A DNA stretch of 64,000 nt from Microvirga lupini (GCF_014191055.1 NZ_JACHWB010000003.1:762274-826273); one strand, 5' to 3'; shown: positions 19,468-28,365, numbered from the stretch's first letter. Program-made: numbers and translations. Notes: a model not told the origin generated them from the letters alone.

Positions 19468-20562
19468 CTACGCGACTGGGGCATCGACCTCGCACACAAC
19501 CCCTGTCGGCGCGAAAGCGATCTCCACCTGACCGTCGAGGTCTTGCGCCAGGCTGCGCTCGATGAGACGCGAGCCGAAGCCGCGGCGAGACGGCGCCTTC
19601 ACGGACGGACCGCCGCTTTCCGTCCAGCGCAGGCGCAGCCGGGGCGGCGCTGCCCCGTTCTGCACCGTCCACGACACATCAACGATGCCGACCTTGTTGG
19701 ACAAAGCCCCATACTTGACCGCGTTGGTGGCCAGTTCATGCAATGCCATGGCAAGGGCTAAAGACATGCGTGGCGTGAGCCGCACATGCGGCCCGGCAAT
19801 GTGCAGCCGGTTTTCGTTCGAGGTCTGGTATGGCTCGAGCGCTCGCGTGACGACCTCGACCAGGTCGGCCCCCTCCCAGCTCTCGCGGGTGAGCACATCG
19901 TGCGCTCGTGACAGGGCAAGCAGCCGCATCTGAACCGCCTCTTTCGCATCCTCCGAGGCAGCATTCGTGCGCAGGGTTTGCGTCACGATGGACTGTACGG
20001 TGGCCAGAGTGTTCTTCACGCGGTGGTTCAGTTCGCCAATGAGCAACTGCTGGTGCTCGGCGGCGCGCTTGGCCTGGTCAAGCGCGGCCGTCAGACGCTT
20101 TTCCGCCGTGTGCATTTCGGTCAGGCGAGCCCGGGCCTCGTATTGCCGCTCCCGCCCGCGCAGGGCCGTGCGGGCCACGCTGACCAGGGTTCCGGCGTGG
20201 AAGGGGCGTTCCAGGAAGGTCACTTTGCCCAGGATCTCGGTCAGACGCGCCAAGGCAGGATTGCGCTCGACCCCGCCGCCCCGCTGGGTCAGCAGCACGA
20301 AGGCAAAGTCAGACCAGGGAGGCTGGTCCGCCAGCCAGCGGGACAGATCGCTCAAGTCGGCAGTGCGGAGAGCCTCGTCCGTGATGAGCGCAAAGCCAGC
20401 CCCTCTTTCAAGCTCCTGGACCAAAGCCAGCAGGTTCGGGCAGACCTCAGCGATGATCCCGACCGTGTGCAGAATGTCGGCAGCGACAGCGGCATCCCGC
20501 CCGTGCGGCGCCAGGATGACGGCTCGCATTGCGTGGGGATGGGACAAGGCATCAATGCTCAT
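19468..20562 (-). CDS. Pseudo-receiver / HWE-family sensor histidine kinase
   Basis: 364-residue cytoplasmic kinase. Residues ~13-135 resemble a response-regulator fold, but the acidic pair at the first strand is absent (ILAPHGRDAA) and the conserved Lys is replaced in FLERPF, so it is a pseudo-receiver. A coiled-coil linker leads to an HWE kinase core with phosphoacceptor His in GELNHRVKNTLA, the HELATNAVKYGALS N box, the diagnostic W-x-E in LRWTESGG and a GFGSRLIE G box. Its start overlaps the stop of the KaiC-like gene by 4 bases. This coupling implies that the two proteins work together. In this class HWE kinases often feed general-stress or light signalling. Confidence 0.9.
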   Translation of the reverse strand: MSIDALSHPHAMRAVILAPHGRDAAVAADILHTVGIIAEVCPNLLALVQELERGAGFALITDEALRTADLSDLSRWLADQPPWSDFAFVLLTQRGGGVERNPALARLTEILGKVTFLERPFHAGTLVSVARTALRGRERQYEARARLTEMHTAEKRLTAALDQAKRAAEHQQLLIGELNHRVKNTLATVQSIVTQTLRTNAASEDAKEAVQMRLLALSRAHDVLTRESWEGADLVEVVTRALEPYQTSNENRLHIAGPHVRLTPRMSLALAMALHELATNAVKYGALSNKVGIVDVSWTVQNGAAPPRLRLRWTESGGPSVKAPSRRGFGSRLIERSLAQDLDGQVEIAFAPTGVVCEVDAPVA

Positions 20563-22055
20563 CGGTCTTCCAGCAGAGAGGCGCGATCCTCGGCGGCCAT
20601 CACCGGCACACCGCGCAAGATTCCCTGGAAGCCCCTGAGCGGCTCGCCGACAGCAATCCCGCTGCTGTCGACCCGGATCTCGCGGATGGTGTTCTCATGC
20701 GAGCCGAACCGCTTCTTGACGACGGACAGGGCCCGCCGCACCTGCCCGAAGGCCTCGAAGTAGCGCAGCAGGATCACCGTATCGGCCAGATAGGTCACAT
20801 CGACTGGAGCCTTCATGTCGCCGACAAGGCCATGCTGGGCGACGAGTAGGAACGTCGAGGCACCCTGCCGGTTCAGGTATTGCAGCAGCTCATGCATGTG
20901 CAGCACCAGAAACTGCTCCTCCGGCATGGCCGCCTGATAGCCGTTGAGGCTGTCGATCACGACGGTCTTGACGCCATGACTATCAACCCTGGTACGCACT
21001 TTGTGCGTAAACTCACCCGGCGAGAGTTCGGCAGCGTCGACCTGCTCGATGAACAGGTTTCCGGCCGCGCACAGCGTCTCCAGGTCAATGCCCATCAGCC
21101 GGGTGCGGTCGAGTAGCAGGCCGAGCTCCTCGTCGAAGACGAACAAGGCCGCCTTTTCACCCCGCTGAACGGCGGAAACCGCGAACTGAACCGCGAGAAG
21201 CGACTTGCCGGTGCCAGCCGGCCCCATCACCAGGGTGCTAGAGCCCTGCTCGATGCCCCCGCCCAGCAGAGCATCGAGTTCCCGGATCCCGCTGGCCAGC
21301 ACGGTGCGGGCAAAGCCGGTCTTGTGCTCGCTGGAGATCAGGCGCGGGAACACCTGGACCCCACCCTCGGCAATGATGAAGTCGTGAAAGCCACCCCGGA
21401 AGCTCTGGCCGCGGTACTTGATCACCCGCAAGCGGCGGCGCTCAGCGCCATAGGTCGGGGTCATCTCCTCCAACCGGATCACTCCATGGGCGATGCTGTG
21501 CACGGTCTTATCGTTGGTGTCGGTGGTCAGGTCATCCAGCATCAGGACGGTGGCCCCCTGCTGGGCGAAGTAGTGCTTCATCGCCAGGATCTGGCGGCGA
21601 TAGCGCAGGGAGCTTTGGGCCAGCAGGCGGATCTCGGACAGGCTGTCGAGGACGATCCGCACCGGCTTGGCCCGGTCGATGGCCTCGAATACCGCCTTGG
21701 TGGTCTCGCCGAGTTCCAAGTCGGAGGAGTAGAGCAGGCTCTGCTGGTGTTCCTCGTCGAGCAGGCTCTCGGGCGGCACGAGCTCGAACACATGGATGGC
21801 ATCGTCCAAGGACCAGCCGTGGGAGGCTGCCCCCTCGCGCAGCTCGCGCTCGGTCTCCGACATGGTGATGTAGAGGCCTGTCTCGCCCGCCTTGGCGCCT
21901 TCCAGCAGGAACTGGAGCGCGATGGTGGTCTTGCCGGTGCCGGGGCTGCCCTCCAGGAGGTAGACATGGCCGGGAGCAAGCCCCCCGACGAGAATGTCAT
22001 CGAGCCCTTCTACCCCGGTCTGCGCTTTGGGGAGGGGCTTGGATTGTGAGGTCAT
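20559..22055 (-). CDS. KaiC-like double-domain ATPase
   Basis: RecA-fold ATPase with two KaiC domains. The first has Walker A GSPGTGKTT near residue 36 and the second GPAGTGKSLL near residue 270. Both carry the arginine/glutamate features of KaiC (for example LFVFDEELGLLL in the second). Around the position of the cyanobacterial Ser431/Thr432 phosphosites, my by-eye alignment of VDVTYLADTVILL gives Thr-Tyr. No KaiA or KaiB is nearby. In heterotrophs such proteins are found with histidine kinases, as here. I start at the ATG at 22055; an in-frame TTG lies 12 bases earlier. The frame overlaps the 3' end of the HigA-like gene by about 59 bases. Confidence 0.92.
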   Translation of the reverse strand: MTSQSKPLPKAQTGVEGLDDILVGGLAPGHVYLLEGSPGTGKTTIALQFLLEGAKAGETGLYITMSETERELREGAASHGWSLDDAIHVFELVPPESLLDEEHQQSLLYSSDLELGETTKAVFEAIDRAKPVRIVLDSLSEIRLLAQSSLRYRRQILAMKHYFAQQGATVLMLDDLTTDTNDKTVHSIAHGVIRLEEMTPTYGAERRRLRVIKYRGQSFRGGFHDFIIAEGGVQVFPRLISSEHKTGFARTVLASGIRELDALLGGGIEQGSSTLVMGPAGTGKSLLAVQFAVSAVQRGEKAALFVFDEELGLLLDRTRLMGIDLETLCAAGNLFIEQVDAAELSPGEFTHKVRTRVDSHGVKTVVIDSLNGYQAAMPEEQFLVLHMHELLQYLNRQGASTFLLVAQHGLVGDMKAPVDVTYLADTVILLRYFEAFGQVRRALSVVKKRFGSHENTIREIRVDSSGIAVGEPLRGFQGILRGVPVMAAEDRASLLEDR

Positions 22056-22395
22056 GCAACAGTCCAATCTCGGCCTGAACGGCCGGAGGCAGAATGTGGG
22101 GCGGGATCAGCGTCAACACCCCGGCCAGCGCCTGCTCGGCGTGCCAGAGATCATAGCGCTGCTGGAGATCGAGCCAGAACTGCGGGGTAGTTCCCGACAG
22201 GCGGGCCAGGCGGGCGGCCATCTCGGGGCTGACCGCCGCCGTGCCGGCGAGAACGCGGTGGAGGGTCTGCCGAGCGATGCGAAGATCGCGGGCGGCCTGG
22301 CTCACGGAAAGGCCGAGGCCAGGCAGCACCTGATCGCGCAGCATCGCACCGGGATGGAGCGGGGCCTGAGGGCAGGCATCGTGCGTGGAAGCCAT
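21997..22395 (-). CDS. higA: HigA-like XRE-family antitoxin/regulator (orphan)
   Basis: 132-residue protein of the HigA/VapI family. It has an N-terminal helix-turn-helix with SVSQAARDLRIARQTLHRVLAGTAAVSPEMAARLARL and the family motif FWLDLQQRYDLWHAEQ. The frame is open a further 57 codons upstream, but MASTHDACPQ at 22395 is the natural start. The usual partner toxin HigB should lie just upstream (22400-22800 on the minus strand); no RelE/HigB-like frame is readable there. The gene's last ~59 bases overlap the start of the KaiC-like gene in another frame. It may now regulate its own promoter and the kaiC-kinase unit. Confidence 0.8.
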   Translation of the reverse strand: MASTHDACPQAPLHPGAMLRDQVLPGLGLSVSQAARDLRIARQTLHRVLAGTAAVSPEMAARLARLSGTTPQFWLDLQQRYDLWHAEQALAGVLTLIPPHILPPAVQAEIGLLHDLTIQAPPQSADRGRRAR

Positions 22396-22567
22396 GATCC
22401 TGCTTTCGGTAAATCTGACTGTAGCGTTATGGATGACAGTGTCCGGAAAACAAGAGGTGGCCGTGCTCGGCTGGGCAGTTTCCTGGGAATGCAGGTGCCG
22501 CAGGCCTCTAAGGGCAGGTTCGAATGGCTGGACCTGAAGTGGGCATGCCAGGCTGATCGGCGGCATG

Positions 22568-23120
22568 CCGCCAAGGGGGCGCTGTAAAATGCCAGCTCCG
22601 GGTCAAAATTTCACGTTCCGACGGCTTCACGAGCGTTGGTACTTGAGTGCCCCAAGCGCTTACGTCTCAGGTGCGCTGCCATCGTACAAAGCTGCAGAGA
22701 GCTGTGGCTCAGGGCGGCCCGCTTAGACACACATTAAGGTTTAAGGTCAAACGCGAGTGGATCAGAACGCTTCTCGCAGGTGAAGTTCTCGACGCAGTTA
22801 TGAACTCCGGAGCCATTGTACTTCGCTATGACGGATAGAGGCAGGCCGGCATGCTCCGCAGTCGCTGAGCGTGTTCGTTTCGATGTTATAGGCCGTCGCT
22901 GTACCGGGCGAAGACTGATCTTTCTCGACCCAGCTTTCCACGAGGGTAAGCGTTTCCAGCTGAGGAAGCTGCTCCCCAGAATCGGGACCTGAACGGGCTG
23001 AACTCTGCGTTCGTCGCTACGATCAACTTCTCCTTGCTGAGCTTTGTGCCATCTGCATACATTGCACAATGCCCTGACGCTGAATCAGCTCAGTCTCCTG
23101 AGAGGTAGGAAAGCCAACCG
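22568..23120. other. Gene-poor stretch with degraded coding traces
   Basis: About 550 bases between the HigA-like gene and the hydantoinase. Open frames of 63 codons (22647, plus) and 111 codons (22734-23069, minus) resemble nothing I know. One short minus-strand frame (22886-23062) recalls a solute-binding protein and is listed separately. The stretch probably marks the boundary between the regulatory unit and the catabolic island. Confidence 0.45.
22886..23062 (-). pseudogene. Possible remnant of an amino-acid-type solute-binding protein
   Basis: A 58-codon frame starting with an ATG at 23062 reads MYADGTKLSKEKLIVATNAEFSPF and then loses resemblance. The K-L-I-V-A-T-N-A-E-F-x-P-F pattern is the mature N-terminal start of GlnH/HisJ-type periplasmic binding proteins. 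There is no signal peptide before it and the frame stops after 58 codons. It is probably a remnant of a gene destroyed by rearrangement. The match is short, so chance cannot be excluded. Confidence 0.3.
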
Positions 23121-24578
23121 GTGGAATACGATATCGTCATCAAAGGTGGGAATGTCGTAACCACTGAAAGCGTCTCGCCCATGGATGTGGCGATTCAGGA
23201 TGGTGTGATTGCCGCGCTGGGTCTGAACCTTTCAGCCCGCCGCACCATCGATGCCACGGGAAGATTCGTAATTCCAGGCGGTGTGGACGCTCATTGTCAT
23301 ATTCAGCAGCTCTCCGGCGGCGGGTTGATGAATGCCGATACATTCGAGACAGCCACCCGTTCGGCTGCATTTGGGGGGACGACAACCGTCATCTCTTTTG
23401 CAGCGCAGCATCGCGGAGACAGCCTTCGTCAGGTCGTGGAGAACTACTCGCATCTTGCTGCGACCGGCGCGGTGACGGACTACGCCTTTCATCTTTGGAT
23501 ATCCGATCCGACGCCGGAAACGCTGGAGCGTGACCTGCCCGAACTGATCGAGCGCGGGCACCGGTCTATCAAGATCTTCATGACCTATGATCGGGTCCGC
23601 CTTCTCGACGAGCAGGTTCTGGACGTGATGATGGTGGCCCGCAGATATGGTGCCCTGGTCTGTGCCCATGCCGAAAACCACGGGATGATCAAATGGATGG
23701 CCGACAGGCTCGTGTCCCGGGGCTACGTCGAACCGAAATTCCACGGCGTCAGTCACCCAAGGGTGTGCGAGATCGAAGCCTTTGAGCGCCTCATCCGCTT
23801 TTCTCAGCTTCTCGACCAGCCGATCATGCTGTTCCATGTGTCGACTGCTGAAGGGGCGGCCGCCATTCGCCGGGCTCGGGGCGAGGGCATCAAGGTCTTT
23901 GCCGAAGCCTGCCCTCAATATCTGTTCCTGACGGCGCAGGATCTGGACCGGCCCGGTCTTGAGGGCGCCAAGTGGATGTGCAGTCCGCCTCCACGCTCGG
24001 TGGCGGACCAGGAGGCATTGTGGCGAGCGCTCGAACTCGGCGACCTTCAGGTCATCTCCTCCGATCACGCGCCTTATCGGTACGATGAACGCGGCAAGCT
24101 CTCGGCAGGTCCCAATCCGGATTTCAAGCAGATCGCCAACGGCCTGCCAGGGCTTGAGACCCGGCTGCCGCTTATGTTCGACGCCATGGTGAGCCAAGGC
24201 CGGTCGAGCCTGGAGAAGTTTGTCGAACTGACTGCAACGGCCCCGGCGAAGATCTACGGGCTTCATCCGCGCAAAGGTGCGATCGCGGTCGGCGCGGATG
24301 CAGATATTGCAATCTGGGACCCTGACCGTGAGGTCACCCTCACTGAGGATGGGCTGCACGACAATGTCGGCTACAATCCGTACGCAGGACGGAAGATCCG
24401 GGGATGGCCCGAACTTGTTCTTCGCCGGGGGGAAGTGATCGTTGCCGATGGAGAGCTTCAAGCCCGGCCCGGGTCAGGCCAGCTGCAACTGCGGGGCTGC
24501 TCCGCCTCCATGCGGCCGACCGGGAGGCTGAGCCCGGAATTCGACCCGAGCGTCAACTTCGGCGCTCAATTGCTGTGA
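23121..24578 (+). CDS. D-hydantoinase/dihydropyrimidinase-like cyclic amidohydrolase
   Basis: Binuclear-metal amidohydrolase of 485 residues that opens cyclic amide rings such as dihydropyrimidines or 5-substituted hydantoins. The metal motif is H58-C-H60. Lys151 in RSIKIFMTY is at the position of the carbamylated lysine. Further ligands lie in CAHAENH and FHVSTAEG, with the catalytic Asp in ISSDHAPY. Length and pattern are those of dihydropyrimidinase/hydantoinase. The start is the GTG at 23121 after a GAGAGGTAGG site. It heads a plus-strand run with two amidohydrolases and a racemase, which suggests hydantoin-type substrates. The exact substrate cannot be read from sequence. Confidence 0.85.
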   Translation: MEYDIVIKGGNVVTTESVSPMDVAIQDGVIAALGLNLSARRTIDATGRFVIPGGVDAHCHIQQLSGGGLMNADTFETATRSAAFGGTTTVISFAAQHRGDSLRQVVENYSHLAATGAVTDYAFHLWISDPTPETLERDLPELIERGHRSIKIFMTYDRVRLLDEQVLDVMMVARRYGALVCAHAENHGMIKWMADRLVSRGYVEPKFHGVSHPRVCEIEAFERLIRFSQLLDQPIMLFHVSTAEGAAAIRRARGEGIKVFAEACPQYLFLTAQDLDRPGLEGAKWMCSPPPRSVADQEALWRALELGDLQVISSDHAPYRYDERGKLSAGPNPDFKQIANGLPGLETRLPLMFDAMVSQGRSSLEKFVELTATAPAKIYGLHPRKGAIAVGADADIAIWDPDREVTLTEDGLHDNVGYNPYAGRKIRGWPELVLRRGEVIVADGELQARPGSGQLQLRGCSASMRPTGRLSPEFDPSVNFGAQLL

Positions 24579-24651
24579 GCTCCAACTCCCAGATCCCACC
24601 GGCCGCATGGCCTCCCGATCCTCACCATATTTTTCAGCGGTGCGGCACATC

Positions 24652-26100
24652 ATGACTGACAGAGTAACGGTTGTTCGAAAAGCCGCATGGGTGGTTGCCT
24701 GGGACGAGGCCTCTGCCCGGCACGTCTATCGACAGGACGTCGATGTCGCCTTCTCGGGAACCGGCATTCTCTCCATAGGCTCGACCTATGCGGGTCAGGC
24801 AGATGAGGAGATCGACGGCAGCGCGCTCATGGTCATGCCTGGTCTGGTGAACATCCACTGTCACTCAGGGGATGAGCCAATCGCCAAGGGTCTGTTCGAG
24901 GATGTCGGCACCGCGACTCTCTGGGGTAATGCCCTTTACGAGTATTCAGCTCTCATCGACGCCGATGATGATGCCAAAGCCGCCTGCCAGACAGTGATGC
25001 TGGGCGATCTGATGCGCAGTGGTGTCACAACGCATCTCGACATCGCATCGCCCCATTCCAAATGGCTCTCGTTGGCTGCGGAGAGCGGAATGCGGGCCTA
25101 TCTCGCTCCCGGCTTCCGCGAAGCACAATGGCGGATGGCGGGCAGTCACCGCCTCGACTTCGAATGGAACGAGGCGCGAGGGCGAGAGCGGTATGCTGAA
25201 GCCCTTGCCTTCGTGGACCAAGCACGTGCGCATTCAAGCGGCCGAATCGACGGCGTGATTGCGCCCTCCCAGATCGAAACGTGTTCGGAGGAGCTGATCC
25301 AGGAGGCTGTCGCTCAGGCACGCAGCCGCAGGATGCGGATCACCATTCACGCGGCGCAAACCATGGCTGAACACGAGGAGCTTCTTCGGCGGACGGGGGA
25401 AACGGCCCCCGCCATGCTGGAGCGCCTCGGCGTCCTCGGTCCGGATCTGATCCTAGGGCATTGCATCTTCCTCGACCACCATTCCTGGACACGTCAGCGC
25501 AGCCGGGATGATCTCGTCCGTCTTGCCCGAAGCGGCACGTCGGTCGCTCACTGCCCCGTCACCTTCGCGCGCAGCGGAATGACGCTTGAAAGCCTCGGCG
25601 CCTATCAGCGAGCGGGCGTGAATGTCGGTATTGGTACCGACAGCTATCCCTTCAACATGCTCGAAGAGCTGCGCGAGGCTCTGATCTGCTCACGGGTCGC
25701 CGGACGCAGCGTCTTCGACCTCGACACGGGAGGCCTGTTTTCAGCAGCAACGGTTGGCGGCGCAACGGCTCTCGGTCGCAGCGACATCGGGCGGCTGGCA
25801 CCGGGTGCCAAAGCGGACCTATCCCTCGTGGATCTGAGCCACCCGGCCATGCAGCCGGTTCATGATCCGCTACGCAATCTGATCCATTGCGCGGCGGAGC
25901 GCGCTATTCGCGATGTCTACGTGGACGGCCGGTCTGTCGTGAAGGGCCACCGTATCGTCAATCTGGATTACGAGGGAGCGGTTCGCGAGTTGCAGGATGC
26001 CCAGAAGCATGCCTGTCGGCGGGCTGAAAAGGGCGATCCGCAGGGGCGCCCTCTCTCCGTCTTGGCACCCTACTCGCTCCCTTTAGCGGCTCAGGAGTGA
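24652..26100 (+). CDS. Amidohydrolase of the ATZ/TRZ (SsnA-like) family, copy 1
   Basis: 482-residue member of the TRZ/ATZ branch of amidohydrolases, whose known members deaminate or dechlorinate s-triazines, guanine and S-adenosylhomocysteine. The metal site includes NIHCHSGDEP (H-x-H), a mid-protein TIHAAQT His, GHCIFLDHH and the Asp in GIGTDSYPFNM. The frame extends to 24607, but the ATG at 24652 (MTDRVTVVRK) matches the start of its paralogue at 26796, so I prefer it. The racemase begins 7 bases after the stop. The two amidohydrolases align along their whole length and seem to be duplicates that diverged in the substrate pocket. Confidence 0.85.
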   Translation: MTDRVTVVRKAAWVVAWDEASARHVYRQDVDVAFSGTGILSIGSTYAGQADEEIDGSALMVMPGLVNIHCHSGDEPIAKGLFEDVGTATLWGNALYEYSALIDADDDAKAACQTVMLGDLMRSGVTTHLDIASPHSKWLSLAAESGMRAYLAPGFREAQWRMAGSHRLDFEWNEARGRERYAEALAFVDQARAHSSGRIDGVIAPSQIETCSEELIQEAVAQARSRRMRITIHAAQTMAEHEELLRRTGETAPAMLERLGVLGPDLILGHCIFLDHHSWTRQRSRDDLVRLARSGTSVAHCPVTFARSGMTLESLGAYQRAGVNVGIGTDSYPFNMLEELREALICSRVAGRSVFDLDTGGLFSAATVGGATALGRSDIGRLAPGAKADLSLVDLSHPAMQPVHDPLRNLIHCAAERAIRDVYVDGRSVVKGHRIVNLDYEGAVRELQDAQKHACRRAEKGDPQGRPLSVLAPYSLPLAAQE

Positions 26101-26107
26101 GACGACC

Positions 26108-26779
26108 ATGGGACCCGCGGTTTATGTGATCAACCCGAACTCCTCACAGGTCGTTACGGCGGCCATCGACAAGGCGGTCGTCCCCCTGAGAAGTGCTGAT
26201 GGGCCGGACATCGTCTGCATGTCCCTGGATGAGGGACCGCCCGGGATTCAATCCCAACGGGATGTAGACGGGGTGATCATGCCGATGCTGCGCAAGGCAT
26301 CCGAGTTGGAAGACCGCGCAGGGGCGTTCGTCATTGCATGCTTCTCCGATCCAGGACTTCACGCCCTGCGGGAACAGAGCCGCCGTCGTGTGTTTGGGAT
26401 TGCCGAGTGTGGTGTGCTGACGGCGCTCACTCTCGGACAGCGATTTGGGGTAATCGCCATCCTGCCGACCTCTGTTCCAAGACATCTCCGTTACTTCGGC
26501 GCGATGGGCGTCATGGAGCGCTTTGCGGCCGATCTGCCGATCGGGCTCGGGGTTGCGGAGCTCTCCGATGAGACACGAACGTTCACTCGCATGGTTGAGG
26601 TCGGGCATACGCTGAAAGCAGCCCATGGAGCCGATGTCCTTGTCATGGGATGTGCCGGCATGGCTCGCTATCGCGCTGCCCTGGAAGAAGCCGTTGGGAT
26701 CCCGGTCGTCGAGCCGACCCAGGCGGCCGTTGCCATGGCAGTCGGCCATGTTCGCCTCTCTGCACCCGCCACTTATTAA
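26108..26779 (+). CDS. Asp/Glu/hydantoin racemase family protein
   Basis: 223-residue cofactor-independent racemase-fold protein. The two catalytic cysteines are in place: Cys78 in VIACFSDPG and Cys182 in VMGCAGMARY. The opening YVINPNSS is the hallmark of the hydantoin racemase branch. A hydantoin racemase equilibrates 5-substituted hydantoin enantiomers so that a stereospecific hydantoinase can convert all of the substrate. That role fits with the hydantoinase-like gene upstream. Aspartate/glutamate racemase or allantoin racemase activity are alternatives in the same family. It sits between the two amidohydrolase paralogues, 7 and 16 bases from them. Confidence 0.85.
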   Translation: MGPAVYVINPNSSQVVTAAIDKAVVPLRSADGPDIVCMSLDEGPPGIQSQRDVDGVIMPMLRKASELEDRAGAFVIACFSDPGLHALREQSRRRVFGIAECGVLTALTLGQRFGVIAILPTSVPRHLRYFGAMGVMERFAADLPIGLGVAELSDETRTFTRMVEVGHTLKAAHGADVLVMGCAGMARYRAALEEAVGIPVVEPTQAAVAMAVGHVRLSAPATY

Positions 26780-26795
26780 GTTTTCGGAGCCCGAA

Positions 26796-28247
26796 ATGAC
26801 CTCTGATGCCGCCAAGACGACTCTGTTTCGGAACTGCGACTGGATTGTCGCCTGGGACGAGACGGCCCGGTCCCATGTCTATCTCCGCAACTCGGATTTC
26901 GTGATCCGGGGCGCTGACATCGTCCATGTCGGGGGCGGCTATACCGGCCAGGCGGATGTGGAGGTTGATGCCAGCCGGATGATGATCATCCCGGGCTTCG
27001 TGGATATCCACAGCCATCCCGGCCATGAGCCCGGCTGGAAGGGCATGCTGGAGGAATTGGGCAGCCCGCGTCTTGGCCAAAGCTCGCTCTACGAGTTCAT
27101 GCCGGTCTTCCAGATCGGCCCGGAATACACCCGTCCGGCCTTGCGTGTCGCCGCATCGGAGCTCTTGAAGAGCGGTGTCACCACCATCTGCGATCTCGGC
27201 AGGCCGCGCGAGACCTGGGCCGACGAATATGCAGAAACCGGCATCCGCGCCGTCCTGTGGGGAATGTTCCGGTCCGGCCCCTGGAAAACCACCAATGGCC
27301 ATTCGGTGGAATACAACCTCGATCCGGCGACCGGCGACCGTTTGCTGCGTGAGGCCATCGAGATCGCCGATGTTGCCTCGAAGCATCCCAGTGGGCGCAT
27401 CACCGGCTATATCGGTCCTGCCCAGATCGATACCTGTACGGAGGGCCAGATCCGCGATGCGCTGGACGCGGCCCGCGAGCGGAACCAGCCGATCCAGATC
27501 CACGCAGCCCAGAGCATCGTGGAGTTCCAGGAGATCATGCGCCGTTACGGTTGCACGCCCATCGAATGGCTGGATAAGATCGGAGCCCTTGGGCCTGACA
27601 CGATCATCGGCCACTGCATCTTCCTGAACGACCACCCCTGGCTGCATTGGCCGCATGCCAACGATTTCGAGCGCCTGCGCGACAGCGGGGCTCAGGTCGC
27701 CCACTGCCCGGTTGTCTTCGCCCGGCGTGGCATCGCCTTGAACACCCTGAGCCGCTATGTGAATGCGGGCATCCGTGTCGGCATAGGCACGGACAGCTTC
27801 CCCCATAACATGCTCGATGAACTCCGCATGGCCTGCTATGCGGGCCGCATCATCGCCGGGAGTTTCACGGCATCGACCACAAGGGATGCGTTCATGGCAG
27901 CGACGGCCGTCGGCGCCGACATGATCCGCCGGCCGGATCTGGGGCGTCTTGCTCCGGGCTGCAAAGCGGATTTCTCGGTCGTTGACATGAGCGACCCCTA
28001 TATGCAGCCCGACTACGAGCCCATTCGCAGCCTCGTCTACTCGGCCAACGACAGGGCCATCAAGGACGTCTATGTCGACGGCCGCCAAGTTGTCCGTGAC
28101 GGGGAGGTGCTGGACTTCGACATCAGCGATGACATCGAGATGCTGCGTCGCGGTCAGGCCGAAGCGATTGCCGCAGCGCCTCAGCGGGACTGGGCAGGCC
28201 GCACTCTTGAGCAACTGAGCCCGCGCGTATTCCCTATCCGCAGCTGA
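26796..28247 (+). CDS. Amidohydrolase of the ATZ/TRZ family, copy 2
   Basis: 483-residue paralogue of the protein at 24652. The alignment is collinear, for example WIVAWDETARSHVY against WVVAWDEASARHVY and GYTGQADVEVD against TYAGQADEEID. The metal site is conserved (DIHSHPGHEP, IHAAQS, IGHCIFLNDH, GIGTDSFPHNM). The ORF runs back into the racemase gene, but the ATG at 26796 lies 16 bases after the racemase stop and aligns with the paralogue's start. A pathway needing two related deaminases or hydrolases in sequence, or two substrate variants, could explain the pair. Confidence 0.85.
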   Translation: MTSDAAKTTLFRNCDWIVAWDETARSHVYLRNSDFVIRGADIVHVGGGYTGQADVEVDASRMMIIPGFVDIHSHPGHEPGWKGMLEELGSPRLGQSSLYEFMPVFQIGPEYTRPALRVAASELLKSGVTTICDLGRPRETWADEYAETGIRAVLWGMFRSGPWKTTNGHSVEYNLDPATGDRLLREAIEIADVASKHPSGRITGYIGPAQIDTCTEGQIRDALDAARERNQPIQIHAAQSIVEFQEIMRRYGCTPIEWLDKIGALGPDTIIGHCIFLNDHPWLHWPHANDFERLRDSGAQVAHCPVVFARRGIALNTLSRYVNAGIRVGIGTDSFPHNMLDELRMACYAGRIIAGSFTASTTRDAFMAATAVGADMIRRPDLGRLAPGCKADFSVVDMSDPYMQPDYEPIRSLVYSANDRAIKDVYVDGRQVVRDGEVLDFDISDDIEMLRRGQAEAIAAAPQRDWAGRTLEQLSPRVFPIRS

Positions 28248-28299
28248 CGGGCGGGTGAGACCGGCCCCACCTTCCCTGCCGTTTATCCATGAGATGTGA

Positions 28300-28326
28300 A
28301 GGACCCGAGGCCAACCCTTGGGTCCT
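28300..28326. terminator. Hairpin between convergent amidohydrolase genes
   Basis: An 11-bp stem with one G-U pair (28300-28310 with 28316-28326) and a CCAAC loop lies between the plus-strand copy-2 gene, ending at 28247, and the minus-strand gene ending at 28366. No T-run follows, but position and strength suit a bidirectional terminator. Confidence 0.45.
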
Positions 28327-28365
28327 GCCTATTGTCGGGCGCTCCTGTCCTCAGCGTAACCAGGA

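Noticed and set aside
22396..22570. HigB toxin expected before the HigA-like gene
   Set aside because: The three minus-strand frames of this stretch contain no RelE/HigB motif.
26643..28214. 523-codon minus-strand frame opposite amidohydrolase copy 2
   Set aside because: Long, but exactly antisense to a gene with all metal ligands; no domain visible.
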